This document shows, piece by piece, positions 26,196 to 35,634 of a DNA stretch of 64,000 nt. Source of the stretch: Bacteroidota bacterium (GTDB lineage Bacteria > Bacteroidota > Bacteroidia > AKYH767-A > 2013-40CM-41-45). The stretch's first letter is position 1; every line of letters begins with the position of its first letter. Position numbers and translations under genes: made by a program. The stretch is from contig JADJSV010000003.1 of assembly GCA_016711505.1 (NCBI GenBank), forward strand, positions 124,001 to 188,000. Reading direction: 5' to 3'. Below the pieces are notes generated by a model that was not told the origin of the DNA, made no database searches, and saw only the letters and a program-made list of their open reading frames with translations.

Positions 26196-26235
26196 AATAA
26201 AATTTTATTTTTACGGTAATCAAAATGTCCTGAAC

Positions 26236-28047
26236 ATGAAACCAACTGCAATTATTTTTATAGTATTATTTCTCTTATCAAAAATTGTTTCTGCAACTGT
26301 CAGAAATGTTCCTTCTACTTACGCTAGCATTGCAGCAGCTCTTTCAGCTGCTGATCCCGGGGATACAATTCTTGTGGACCAGGGAACATACAATGAAAAT
26401 ATCGTGTGGCCATCAAAAAATGATCTTAAACTGATCAGTACAACAGGACCATCCAATACTATTATAAATGGGAACGGGAATGGTAGTGTAATCAGAATGA
26501 ATTTTTATGGAACTTCTGTAACGATCGATACGAATACGGTTATTGACGGATTTCAAATCACTGGCGGATACTTAAATTCACCGTTATCACTTGGTGCCGG
26601 AATTTACCTACAGGGTTCAAGCCCTTTGATCATGAATCTTGAAATTCATGATAACATTATGAGTTCCGTGGATTCGGGTATGGGCGGAGGAATTTGCTGT
26701 AGGTGGTATTCTTCTCCTGTCATTGCTAATTGTGTGATTCGTAATAATTCAATCACAGCTGATATCTGGGCTGAAGGCGGAGGGATTTATATGGGAAATG
26801 GATCTAATGTAACCGTAAGAAATTCTGATATAATTGAAAATGTTGTATTATGTGATAGAGAGGTGGGAGGAGGTGGAATTTCAATATCCGAAAATAGTTT
26901 GACGAGTATTTTTAAATGCAATGTGTTACGAAATTCTACTGATGGAACCAGTTCGTTCGGATCTGGTATATTTGTGAAATCGTTAAGTACTATTGATAGT
27001 TGTTTGATTGAAGGTAATAATTCATTTGGAAGAAATCTTCATTATGGTGCAGGAATATATGTAAATTCAGGTGTCACAATTTCCAATTCCAAAATTTCAG
27101 GTAATAGCCAGTTTGGAACTTCTCCTAGTCCGTATGGAACTACTACTTTTTATGGTGCGGGGATAGCCTGTCGTGGTGGAACTGGATATCATACAAATAT
27201 TCGTAACTGTAAAATTGACTTTAATAAAATGATCCCTGATTCTATTTCCGGATCAATTATGAAAGGAGCTGGAATCTCCACCGATTACTCAGAAATTAAT
27301 ATGAGAAATTCTATTGTTGCTGGAAATTCAATGGAAGGGAATTCTTTACACACTTATAAAGGTAGCGGTATATACGGATCTGGCGGAATATTTTCTGTTT
27401 ACCATTCTACCATTGCTGATAATTATGTAAATAATGATTCTGCCAATTTAAGTAATGCGATCTCTGTTTATAATTCAACTCTGCATATGTACAATTCTAT
27501 TTCCTGGAATCCGGATTGTAAATTTGAATTTGACTCTTTGACTTATATGCATCCGGCGATGATTAATTCAGATGTAAGAAATATTATTCCCTCTGGTGGA
27601 AATATTTCAGCCGACCCTTTATTTATTGGCGCTAATGATTATCATCTTTCCTCATTGTCTCCTTGTCTAGGTGCAGGTTTCTTCTACTTCTTCTTGATTA
27701 TTGATCTGGATGGATTTCCCAGACCTATGCCTGCCGGTACAAATCCTGATATGGGACCCTATGAAAATGACCAGCCTGTCGGAGTAAATAATTTTGAAAA
27801 AGATAATCAATCTTCGGTTTTTCCAAACCCTGTGGATGCAGAATCATTAATTTCACTTCATGATTTGAATGATAGAATAGTTCAGGTAGAAATTTACAAT
27901 GGCCTCGGGCAATTAGAGATGGCTAAATCTGGGCTGTCATCAAATACTTATAATTTAAATTCTGCAAACCTGAAAAGTGGAGTTTACTTTTATCAACTAA
28001 GAACTCGATCAGGGAAATCATTGAATGGAAAATTTATTATAGATTAA
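26236..28047 (+). CDS. T9SS-sorted right-handed beta-helix protein, copy 1
   Basis: A 603-residue exported protein. A signal peptide (about 1-19, ending VSA) precedes VRNVPSTYASIAAALSAADPGDTILV, the usual opening of pectate-lyase-like right-handed beta-helices. This is followed by many repeats with GGGI, GSGI or GAGI turns and N-rich ladders. A T9SS type A sorting domain starts at about residue 517 (SSVFPNPVDAES) and ends GKFIID. It is probably a surface or secreted polysaccharide-binding or adhesive protein. No catalytic residues are recognised, so lyase activity is not claimed. The ATG at 26236 was chosen because the signal peptide starts there. Confidence 0.88.
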   Translation: MKPTAIIFIVLFLLSKIVSATVRNVPSTYASIAAALSAADPGDTILVDQGTYNENIVWPSKNDLKLISTTGPSNTIINGNGNGSVIRMNFYGTSVTIDTNTVIDGFQITGGYLNSPLSLGAGIYLQGSSPLIMNLEIHDNIMSSVDSGMGGGICCRWYSSPVIANCVIRNNSITADIWAEGGGIYMGNGSNVTVRNSDIIENVVLCDREVGGGGISISENSLTSIFKCNVLRNSTDGTSSFGSGIFVKSLSTIDSCLIEGNNSFGRNLHYGAGIYVNSGVTISNSKISGNSQFGTSPSPYGTTTFYGAGIACRGGTGYHTNIRNCKIDFNKMIPDSISGSIMKGAGISTDYSEINMRNSIVAGNSMEGNSLHTYKGSGIYGSGGIFSVYHSTIADNYVNNDSANLSNAISVYNSTLHMYNSISWNPDCKFEFDSLTYMHPAMINSDVRNIIPSGGNISADPLFIGANDYHLSSLSPCLGAGFFYFFLIIDLDGFPRPMPAGTNPDMGPYENDQPVGVNNFEKDNQSSVFPNPVDAESLISLHDLNDRIVQVEIYNGLGQLEMAKSGLSSNTYNLNSANLKSGVYFYQLRTRSGKSLNGKFIID

Positions 28048-28435
28048 ATAAATCTTTCAGTTGGTTTGAGAGGTGATAACGAGTAGCATTTAAAATGTAC
28101 TATCATAGTAGTGCAAATTTTTCCAGAAGCGGATTAAAATTGTTAAGTTCAGTAAGCGGAGGTTGAACAGTAATTGGTTTGGGAGGTTCTTGGTGAAGAG
28201 TGAATATTCCTTTTGTTTTATTTTTTAAGTTAGTTTAGGTAGGTAAACTATAAACTTTATAGATTATTCGATCAACTGAGACGCATTCTTTCTTTGGAAA
28301 GAATGTTTTAGGATGAATTTTGAATTCGCATCATCATATCAATGTAAAATATACTTGTTTTTAATGTTTTATCAATTAGTTCGTATATAAACTGAAAAAA
28401 TGCTTTATATTTATTTGAAATTATTCAAAAAATCC
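28048..28435. other. 388-bp spacer between the two beta-helix genes
   Basis: It holds a tight hairpin (CATTCTTTC-TTTG-GAAAGAATG, 28284-28305) and a near -7 box TATACTTG at 28350-28357 for the second gene. No ORF, RNA gene or remnant of either neighbour was recognised. Confidence 0.45.
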
Positions 28436-30313
28436 ATGAAAAAATCTTTACAATTTCTTTTTATATTCTATAGCAACTTTGCACTTGCTATTACGAATAA
28501 TGTACCTTCTATGTATCCAAGTATATCAGCAGCATTAATTGCTTCACAGGCTGGAGATACCATTTTAGTGGCGCCGGGAACCTATCTTGAGAATATTGTT
28601 TGGCCCCAAACTCCGTCCTTAAAATTATTTGGTAGCGCTGGATCCTCAGCTACGATTATTGATGGCAATGCTTTAGGGAGCGTTTTAAAAATTAAGGCAG
28701 ATAGTATAGGAATAATAGATACGACAACAATAATTAGTGGATTTCAGATCATGAACGGATTTGTGGATAGTGTCTTTGGAATTGGGGGCGGTGTTTTCAT
28801 TCAAAATGCAAGTCCTTTTTTAACCGATTTGGATATTCATCATAATTCTGTGCGATCAGATGATTGGGCATATGGAGCAGGGATTTGTTGTTTTATGGAA
28901 GCGCACCCTTTAATCTATCAATGCAATATTTATAATAACACCATATCTTCAAATGATTTCGCAAAGGGAGGTGGAATATATATTGGATCTTATTCAAGTG
29001 TGATATTAAGGCATTGTAATATTTATGATAATTCTATTGTGTCTGCAAGAAATGGTTCAGGAGGTGGAATCGGTATAGGATATTCCGAAAATGGTATTAC
29101 AATAAGTGATTGTAACTTTTATAATAATCAAGTTGCTGCTTCAATATTTGCTGCTGGTGGAGGGGTAAGTATAAACGGAACTGAATTATTGACAATGGTC
29201 AATTGCAACATAAGTAGTAACTCTGTTGAAGGGGAGTATTCTGACGGAGGTGGTATTGATATATCAAGTGATTCTACTTTTACGATTTTACAGAGTACTA
29301 TCAGTGAAAATGTTTCTTTAGGTGTTGCACATCATGCTGGTGCCGGTATCAACTGTTATGGAAGTAGTGGTTTAATTTCTAATTGCGAAATTTCAAATAA
29401 TAAACATTTTGGTGTTTCGTTATTCGAAGGGACCGGAATTTCATTAAGTGCTAGCAATGTAGCAATGAATAATACGATAATAAAGTTTAATGAGGTCGTT
29501 CCAGATACATCATATGGTTCTGAAGTTAGAGGTGTAGCACTCATTGCTGATAATTCAGTTTTGAATATGAGAAATTGTCTCGTGGTTTCGAATTCGTGTT
29601 ATGCGAAATCAAATTATCCGTTTCTTGGAACTATTATTCACAGCGAGAATTCAACAATAAATATTTCCCATTCTACTATTTCTGACAATATAATTAATCT
29701 TGATTCTCTGCCATTTGGTATTGCATTTTCCTCTAATAACAGCACATTGAATTTTAAAAATTCAATTTTTTGGAATGCTGATTGTTTTAGTGAAAGGACA
29801 ATTACTGTTGGATCTTTGTCTAATATAAACTTTTGTGATATCAGAAATGCATCTTTAACAAATGGAAATATTAACAGCGATCCACTGTTTGTTTCTCCAA
29901 ATGATTACCACCTTTCTATGTTATCTCCTTGCTTAAATGCAGGAATTGTTTCTGTAGTAGTCCCCTATGATCTCGATAGTGTAATGCGACCTTTGCCGAT
30001 AGGGACAAGTCCGGATATGGGAGCCTATGAAACTGACCAACCTGTTGGAGTAATTAGTTTCGAAAAAAATAATCAATCTTCGGTTTTTCCAAACCCTGTG
30101 GATGCAGAATCATTAATTTCACTTCGTGATCTAAATGATAGAATAGTTCAGGTAGAAATTTACAATGGCCTCGGGCAATTAATGATCTCTAAATCTGGGC
30201 TGTCATCAAATACTTATAATTTAAATTCTGTAAACCTGAAAAGTGGAGTTTACTTTTATCAACTGACAACTCGGTCAGGGAAAATTTTAAAAGGCAAGTT
30301 TGTTGTAAATTGA
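28436..30313 (+). CDS. T9SS-sorted right-handed beta-helix protein, copy 2
   Basis: A 625-residue paralogue of the preceding gene with the same plan: signal peptide, NVPSMYPSISAALIASQAGDTILV opening, beta-helix coils with GGGI/GAGI turns, and a T9SS sorting domain from about residue 540. The helix region has diverged strongly from copy 1. The last 85 or so codons are nearly identical in DNA, including FPNPVDAESLISL and KSGVYFYQL. Such a pattern suggests gene conversion or strong recent exchange of the sorting domain. The ATG at 28436 is preferred over 28400, because the signal peptide MKKSLQFLFIF begins there. Confidence 0.88.
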   Translation: MKKSLQFLFIFYSNFALAITNNVPSMYPSISAALIASQAGDTILVAPGTYLENIVWPQTPSLKLFGSAGSSATIIDGNALGSVLKIKADSIGIIDTTTIISGFQIMNGFVDSVFGIGGGVFIQNASPFLTDLDIHHNSVRSDDWAYGAGICCFMEAHPLIYQCNIYNNTISSNDFAKGGGIYIGSYSSVILRHCNIYDNSIVSARNGSGGGIGIGYSENGITISDCNFYNNQVAASIFAAGGGVSINGTELLTMVNCNISSNSVEGEYSDGGGIDISSDSTFTILQSTISENVSLGVAHHAGAGINCYGSSGLISNCEISNNKHFGVSLFEGTGISLSASNVAMNNTIIKFNEVVPDTSYGSEVRGVALIADNSVLNMRNCLVVSNSCYAKSNYPFLGTIIHSENSTINISHSTISDNIINLDSLPFGIAFSSNNSTLNFKNSIFWNADCFSERTITVGSLSNINFCDIRNASLTNGNINSDPLFVSPNDYHLSMLSPCLNAGIVSVVVPYDLDSVMRPLPIGTSPDMGAYETDQPVGVISFEKNNQSSVFPNPVDAESLISLRDLNDRIVQVEIYNGLGQLMISKSGLSSNTYNLNSVNLKSGVYFYQLTTRSGKILKGKFVVN

Positions 30314-30325
30314 AAATGCGGTTTA

Positions 30326-30383
30326 AGTGTGAGTTTGGGTGTGAAGTATGTAGCCATACACAGTTCACACTCAAACTCACACT
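30326..30383 (+). terminator. Long hairpin after beta-helix copy 2
   Basis: Twenty-base arms (AGTGTGAGTTTGGGTGTGAA at 30326-30345 and its near-perfect complement at 30364-30383) surround an 18-base loop. TTTTT follows at about 30394. It begins 13 bp after the stop codon. Confidence 0.65.
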
Positions 30384-30440
30384 GAAAGCTGCCTTTTTAT
30401 CTACCAACTGAATTAAAATATTTCCCTATCTTCGCCCCCT

Positions 30441-31536
30441 ATGACATCCGACCAATTAAAAGAGATTAAAGAGCGAGTTGAAGCCCTGAGGAGGTATCTT
30501 TGACATCGATCGAAAAGTTGCCTCTATAAAAGAAGAAGAAGAACTCACTCATGCCCCTGAGTTCTGGAATGAACCCACGCGAGCGCAGGTGGTTTTGAAG
30601 GGTATTAATCAAAAAAAGAACTGGACAGCACCATTTTTAGAATTAGAGGCGTCTGTCGATGACCTTGCCGTTTTATACGAATTTTATAAGGAAGGCGTAG
30701 CCACTGAATCTGAACTCGATCAACATTATGCCGATAGCCAGAAGCTTCTTGAAGCAATGGAATTTAAGCGTATGCTTGGTGCGTAGGAAGATCAGCTTTC
30801 TGCTGTAGTCAATATCAACTCCGGTGCCGGTGGTACTGAGAGCCAGGACTGGGCAGAAATGCTCATGCGGATGTATATCATGTGGGGCGAGAAGAATGGC
30901 TATAAAGTCACTGAACTCGATCGCCAGGATGGTGATGGTGCCGGAATAAAATCTGCTACTTTACAGATCGAAGGTGATTTCGCTTATGGATTTCTGAAAG
31001 CAGAAAGTGGTGTTCATCGCCTCGTGCGTATTTCTCCATTCGATTCAAATGCCCGGAGACATACTTCTTTTGCATCAATTTATGCTTATCCGCTTGTCGA
31101 TGATACTATCAATATAGAGATCAAAGATGCTGATATTGAAATTCAGACTTCACGATCAGGTGGTGCAGGTGGACAAAATGTAAATAAAGTAGAGACAAAA
31201 GTACAGCTCACCCATTTACCTACAGGAATTGTTGTTGTTTGTCAGGTTGAACGTTCTCAAATGGGAAACCGTGAACTTGCAATGAAAATGCTTCGCTCTC
31301 AACTTTACGAATTGGAGATCCGCAAACGTAATGAAGCGAAAGCTGTAACCGAAGCAGGAAAGAAAAAGATAGAATGGGGCTCACAGATCCGCTCGTATGT
31401 TTTTCATCCATATAAACTGGTGAAAGATAACCGGACCGATTATGAAACTTCCGATATTCAATCTGTAATGGATGGTGATCTGAATGAATTTATGAAAGCT
31501 TACCTGATGGAATATACTAAGATAGAAAATGCTTAA
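30441..31536 (+). CDS. prfB: Peptide chain release factor 2 with programmed +1 frameshift and an in-frame UAG
   Basis: RF2 ends translation at UAA and UGA. Translation starts at ATG 30441, reads 20 codons to TGA at 30501, and must slip +1 to continue with GAC at 30502. From there one frame runs to 31536, giving 364 codons, the normal RF2 length. Hallmarks are the anticodon-like SPF (RISPFDSNARRH) and the catalytic GGQ (SGGAGGQNVNKVE). The frame is broken by TAG at 30784-30786, between MLGA and EDQLSAVVNINSGAGGTE, where relatives have Glu (GAG to TAG would be one change). UGA-ending genes surround it, so RF2 is needed. TATCTTCG at 30427 resembles a -7 box. The arsC-like gene overlaps its end by 8 bp. 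Confidence 0.92.
30485..30504 (+). promoter_or_regulatory. RF2 autoregulatory +1 frameshift site
   Basis: AGGAGG (internal Shine-Dalgarno-like), TAT, then CTT TGA C: ribosomes that stall on the slowly decoded UGA slip forward on CTT-T. Low RF2 favours slipping, so RF2 limits its own synthesis. The layout is as in other bacterial prfB genes. Confidence 0.93.
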
Positions 31537-31873
31537 GATCTATTTCAAATCTACTTGCGCTACTTGCAAAACAGCTCTTGACCTCATTAAAAAAAATACT
31601 GATGAAGATTATGAGTTAGTAGAATATCTTGTTGATGTACCTTCGCAAAAAGAGATCAAAGAAATATTGAAGATGCTTGGGTTAAAAGCTTTCGATCTTG
31701 TAAGAACAAAAGAATCATTGTACAAAACGAAATTTGAAGGAAAGAAATTGACCAATGCACAATGGATAAAGATCCTTCATGAAAATCCAATACTCATCGA
31801 ACGACCGATCGTTGTGAAAGATGGAAAAGCATTAATTGGACGACCAATAGAAAGAATTCTTGAAATTATTTAA
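31529..31873 (+). CDS. ArsC/Spx-family thioredoxin-fold protein
   Basis: A 114-residue cytoplasmic protein with the ArsC-family fold. The active-site region is STCATCKTAL, with a CxxC pair near the N-terminus, and the C-terminal LIERPIVVKDGKALIGRP is the family's conserved arginine-containing segment. Family members act as arsenate reductases or as Spx-type redox regulators; the CxxC favours a redox role, but the sequence does not decide. No arsenic-resistance genes are nearby. It starts inside the end of prfB, so it is co-transcribed with it. Confidence 0.85.
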   Translation: MLKIYFKSTCATCKTALDLIKKNTDEDYELVEYLVDVPSQKEIKEILKMLGLKAFDLVRTKESLYKTKFEGKKLTNAQWIKILHENPILIERPIVVKDGKALIGRPIERILEII

Positions 31874-31890
31874 TAAAAAAAGATAGTAAA

Positions 31891-33285
31891 ATGGCAATGC
31901 GTAAAGAGAAAGATACCATGGGTATCGTTGAAGTTCCTGCTGATGTGTATTGGGGTGCCCAGACACAACGGTCAATTGAAAATTTCAAAATCGCTGAGGA
32001 CATAAATAAAATGCCCAAAGAAATTATCAGGGCTTTTGCATATCTGAAAAAAGCTGCTGCATTGACAAATCTGGATGCAGGAGTTTTGTCTAAAGAAAGT
32101 TCTGATCTTATCGGAAAAGTCTGTGATGAAATTTTAGCAGGAAAACTTGATGATCAGTTTCCGCTTGTCGTATGGCAAACAGGTTCCGGTACTCAATCAA
32201 ACATGAACGTGAATGAAGTCATTGCTTATCGCGCTCATGTTTTAAGTGGCGGAAGTCTGATGGACGAAAAAAAGATAATTCATCCAAACGACGATGTGAA
32301 CAAGTCGCAATCATCTAACGATACATTCCCTACTGCTATGCACATCGCTGCATATTATGCTTTGATGAATGTCACAATTCCCGGAATAAAAAAACTCCGC
32401 GATACACTTGCTGCTAAATCAAAAGAGTTCATGAATGTTGTGAAGATCGGTCGTACACATCTGATGGATGCAACGCCACTTACACTGGGACAGGAAATAA
32501 GCGGTTATGTTTCTCAACTCGATCACGGTTTACGTGCGATCAATCATATTCTTCCACACCTTGCTGAACTTGCTCTTGGTGGTACAGCAGTTGGAACAGG
32601 AATCAATACGCCAAAAGGATATTCTGAGAATGTAGCAAAGCATATTGCAAAACTTACCGGATTACCATTTATCACAGCAGAAAATAAATTTGAAGCACTT
32701 GCTGCACATGATGCAATTGTTGAAGCGCATGGTGCATTAAAAACTGTGGCCTGTTCATTGATGAAAATCGGAAACGATATTCGTTTACTTGCAAGCGGAC
32801 CGCGTTGTGGAATAGGGGAGTTGTTCATTCCTGATAACGAACCGGGTTCTTCTATTATGCCGGGGAAAGTTAATCCAACACAATGCGAAGCAATGACAAT
32901 GGTTGCCGCACAAGTATTGGGTAATGATGTTGCAATTAATATCGGCGGTGCAACCGGACATTTTGAATTGAATGTTTTCAAACCAATGATGATCTATAAT
33001 TTCCTCCATTCAGCCAGACTAATTGGGGATGTTTGTGTATCTTTCAATGATAAATGTGCAGTTGGCATTGCACCCATACATGAAAATATCCGCAAGAATC
33101 TCGAAAATTCTTTGATGCTTGTCACTGCACTGAATACTAAAATCGGTTACTACAAAGCAGCAGAGATCGCACAGACAGCACACAAGCAAGGCAAAACACT
33201 AAAAGCTATGTCAGTCGAATTAGGCTACGTCACCCCCGAACAGTTTGATGAGTGGGTGAAGCCTGAAGAGATGGTGGGCTTGTAG
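31891..33285 (+). CDS. fumC: Class II fumarate hydratase
   Basis: TCA-cycle enzyme that hydrates fumarate to malate; a homotetramer without iron-sulfur cluster. The 464 residues cover the usual length. Signatures include TGSGTQSNMNVNEV, the substrate-binding HPNDDVNKSQSSND, GRTHLMDATPLTLGQE with the catalytic histidine, and GSSIMPGKVNPTQ with the catalytic serine loop. It follows the ArsC-like gene by 17 bp. The TAG stop lies at the edge of a large heptameric inverted repeat. Confidence 0.97.
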   Translation: MAMRKEKDTMGIVEVPADVYWGAQTQRSIENFKIAEDINKMPKEIIRAFAYLKKAAALTNLDAGVLSKESSDLIGKVCDEILAGKLDDQFPLVVWQTGSGTQSNMNVNEVIAYRAHVLSGGSLMDEKKIIHPNDDVNKSQSSNDTFPTAMHIAAYYALMNVTIPGIKKLRDTLAAKSKEFMNVVKIGRTHLMDATPLTLGQEISGYVSQLDHGLRAINHILPHLAELALGGTAVGTGINTPKGYSENVAKHIAKLTGLPFITAENKFEALAAHDAIVEAHGALKTVACSLMKIGNDIRLLASGPRCGIGELFIPDNEPGSSIMPGKVNPTQCEAMTMVAAQVLGNDVAINIGGATGHFELNVFKPMMIYNFLHSARLIGDVCVSFNDKCAVGIAPIHENIRKNLENSLMLVTALNTKIGYYKAAEIAQTAHKQGKTLKAMSVELGYVTPEQFDEWVKPEEMVGL

Positions 33286-33449
33286 GTGAGTAGTAAATGG
33301 TAAATAGTGATTAGCACTGTTTACAAAATTGGATTTGTATTTCACTTATACAATGTTTACTATTTATATTATAAGTTCATAGCCTACAGAGTAATTTGTT
33401 TCATTTACGTACCCGTTGCCATTTACCACTTACTACTTACCACTTACCC
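33284..33449. repeat. Heptameric inverted repeat between fumC and deoD
   Basis: The left arm reads GTGAGTA, GTAAATG, GTAAATA, GTGATTA, GCACTGT (33287-33321) and the right arm CCATTTA, CCACTTA, CTACTTA, CCACTTA (33419-33446). The arms are complementary with some mismatches and are about 100 bp apart. Closely related units recur at 47542-47645. The right arm stops just before the deoD ATG. Confidence 0.75.
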
Positions 33450-33457
33450 AAAAAGAA

Positions 33458-34189
33458 ATGAGTATACACATCGGAGCCCAGCCCAACCAAATCGCTAAAA
33501 TTGTTTTTCTTGCCGGCGATCCTTTAAGAGCTAAACACATTGCTGAAAGTATGTTGACTGACGTACAGTTAGTGAGCAGTATCCGGAATGCATTTTATTT
33601 TACAGGGAATTATAAAGGTATTCCTGTCACAGTTGGAGCAAGCGGAATGGGATGTGCATCGATTGGAATTTATTCATACGAACTTTTTAATGAATACAAT
33701 GTTGAATGTATCATTCGCATTGGAACAGCCGGAGCTTATACTGACAAGTTGAAAGTTTTTGATGTGATCAATGTTGATAAAGCATACAGTGAATCTACTT
33801 ACGCTAAAGATGCATTTGAATTTACTCCCGATCATTTCGAACATCAGGGCGCAGCATTTAATTTAATTAATGAAACTGCGAAGCGAATGAACATGCCGGT
33901 TATTGCAGGAAACATTCATTCAAGTGATGTGTTTTACAGAAGCACTCAAGGTACTCCAAAAGTTGCAGCAGATAATAATTGTGTGGCAGTGGAAATGGAA
34001 GCATTTGCACTTTTTGCAAATGCCAGACATCTTAATAAAATGGCGGCAACTATTCTTACAATTTCAGATGTTATCCCAACAGGTGATTATATTTCATCAG
34101 ATCAACGACAGAATTCTCTAAGCAAAATGACGGAGTTAGCTATGGAATCTGCTTTAGCTATTCAGGAGTATCTTGGTAAAAAAAAATAA
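33458..34189 (+). CDS. deoD: Purine-nucleoside phosphorylase, DeoD type
   Basis: Cleaves purine nucleosides with phosphate to base plus ribose-1-phosphate in salvage; the DeoD type is a homohexamer. The 243-residue protein has the phosphate-binding LAGDPLRAKHIAE, GASGMGCASIGIYS, the ribose-binding EMEAFALF, and TISDVIPTGD with the base-contacting aspartate. An upstream in-frame ATG at 33416 lies in the repeat, so 33458, where family homology begins, was chosen. Confidence 0.95.
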   Translation: MSIHIGAQPNQIAKIVFLAGDPLRAKHIAESMLTDVQLVSSIRNAFYFTGNYKGIPVTVGASGMGCASIGIYSYELFNEYNVECIIRIGTAGAYTDKLKVFDVINVDKAYSESTYAKDAFEFTPDHFEHQGAAFNLINETAKRMNMPVIAGNIHSSDVFYRSTQGTPKVAADNNCVAVEMEAFALFANARHLNKMAATILTISDVIPTGDYISSDQRQNSLSKMTELAMESALAIQEYLGKKK

Positions 34190-34268
34190 AACACTAAGAG
34201 CACTAAGCTCACAATAAGTGCACGGAATTGTTCCGTGTTCTTATTGTGAACTTAGTGCTCTTAGTGTT
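34190..34268. repeat. Inverted repeat of CACTAAGNN units between deoD and the aminotransferase
   Basis: The left arm has CACTAAGAG, CACTAAGCT, CACAATAAG and the right arm CTTATTGTG, CTTAGTGCT, CTTAGTGTT, joined through GCACGGAA-TTG-TTCCGTG. The 79-bp element begins at the deoD stop codon and ends 10 bp before the next ATG. A transcript through it would form a very stable hairpin. Confidence 0.8.
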
Positions 34269-34278
34269 AAAAGAAATT

Positions 34279-35442
34279 ATGGATAATCTCAAAGATCTTT
34301 TCTATCTCAACCCCGAAATAACCTTCCTGAACTTCGGTTCCTATGGCGCCTGTCCAAAACCTATTTTTGAAGATCTGCAAAAATGGCAATCAGCCATGGA
34401 GCGTGACCCTGTACAATTTATAGCTGTCAGAAGTATAGAGAATCTTCGTACTTCCAGAGAAGCTCTTGCAGAATATATTCATTGCGATGCGGATGATCTG
34501 GTTTATACTCCCAATCCTTCGTATGCAATGAATGTAATTGCAAAAAGTTTTACGATGAAACCGGGCGATGAAATACTCTCGACAAATCTGGAGTATGGAG
34601 CGATGGACCGCACATGGAATTACTATTGCAAAAAGAGCGGCGCAAAATTTATTCGCAACGAAGTCAGTTTACCTGTTGTTTCGAAAGAAAAATTTAGCGA
34701 AGAATTCTGGAAAGGATATTCGAAAAACACAAAAGCAATTTTTATAAGTCAAATTACAAGTACTACTGCTTTAAAACTTCCGGTGGATGAAATCTGCTCA
34801 GAAGCAAAACGAAGAGGCTTGTTTACAATTGTGGATGGAGCTCATGTTCCCGGACATATTCCGCTTGACCTTTCTAAATTGGAAGTTGATGTTTATACCG
34901 GTGCCTGTCACAAGTGGATGATGACACCAAAAGGATCTTCCTTTCTCTTTGTAAAAAAGGAATTTCAGGATCAATTTGATCCTTTAGTGATCAGTTGGGG
35001 ATATGAAAGTGATGCACCTTCGGAATCCCGGTTTATTGATTATCATCAGATGCAAGGAACCCGGGACTTTACCGCATTTCTGACAATTCCAAAGTCAATC
35101 GAATTCATGAAAGAAAATGATTGGCCAACGGTTGCAAAGCGTTGTTCTGAATTAGCGCGTCGAAATTATAACAAGTTCTGTAACCTCCTGAAGACTGAAC
35201 CATTGTGCCCTATAGAAAATGATTTCCTAGGTCAAATGTGTTCGATTCCAATTAAGACAACAAAACCTTTAGTCCTGAAATCGCTTTTGTATGAAAAATA
35301 CAGAATCGAAGTTCCGGTAATGGTCCATGGAAATTACACCTTTCTCCGTTATTCCATTCAGGCATTTAATGATCAGGATGATCTTGACAAATTATATTCT
35401 GCGCTGAAGGATATCCAAAGTTCAACCGATCTTCTTGGCTAA
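34279..35442 (+). CDS. Class V aminotransferase, isopenicillin-N-epimerase-like
   Basis: A 387-residue PLP enzyme of the aminotransferase class V/CsdA superfamily. The N-terminus has LNFGSYGACP, the middle has the cofactor aspartate/histidine in TIVDGAHVPGHIPLDL and the PLP lysine in GACHKWMMTPKGS. The closest remembered family is isopenicillin N epimerase, but most bacterial members are uncharacterised. No beta-lactam genes are present, so only class-level function is claimed. The ATG at 34279 follows the inverted repeat; an in-frame extension to 34228 runs through the hairpin and is unlikely. Confidence 0.85.
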   Translation: MDNLKDLFYLNPEITFLNFGSYGACPKPIFEDLQKWQSAMERDPVQFIAVRSIENLRTSREALAEYIHCDADDLVYTPNPSYAMNVIAKSFTMKPGDEILSTNLEYGAMDRTWNYYCKKSGAKFIRNEVSLPVVSKEKFSEEFWKGYSKNTKAIFISQITSTTALKLPVDEICSEAKRRGLFTIVDGAHVPGHIPLDLSKLEVDVYTGACHKWMMTPKGSSFLFVKKEFQDQFDPLVISWGYESDAPSESRFIDYHQMQGTRDFTAFLTIPKSIEFMKENDWPTVAKRCSELARRNYNKFCNLLKTEPLCPIENDFLGQMCSIPIKTTKPLVLKSLLYEKYRIEVPVMVHGNYTFLRYSIQAFNDQDDLDKLYSALKDIQSSTDLLG

Positions 35443-35634
35443 CTATTTTGTAGGGCCAATGAACGAAAATTATTCGTGAACAATTAAATATGTTGCGTGA
35501 AATTTTTCAGTGTTTTTTTTCAATTTTCATGGGTATTTTTTACACTCCGCTATGTGAAAAATCTTTCAGATGCTTGTTGAACCATTTGATAAATTCCCTA
35601 TTATGTGCATAATATTCAAAGCAATATTCTCCTG

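Noticed and set aside
30784..30786. UAG reassigned to an amino acid in this organism
   Set aside because: Other genes here end with TAG at the expected position (rng at 24387, fumC at 33285, mlaF at 47543), so the code is standard.
33307..33498. A 63-codon ORF between fumC and deoD
   Set aside because: It lies within the inverted repeat and overlaps the deoD start in another frame.
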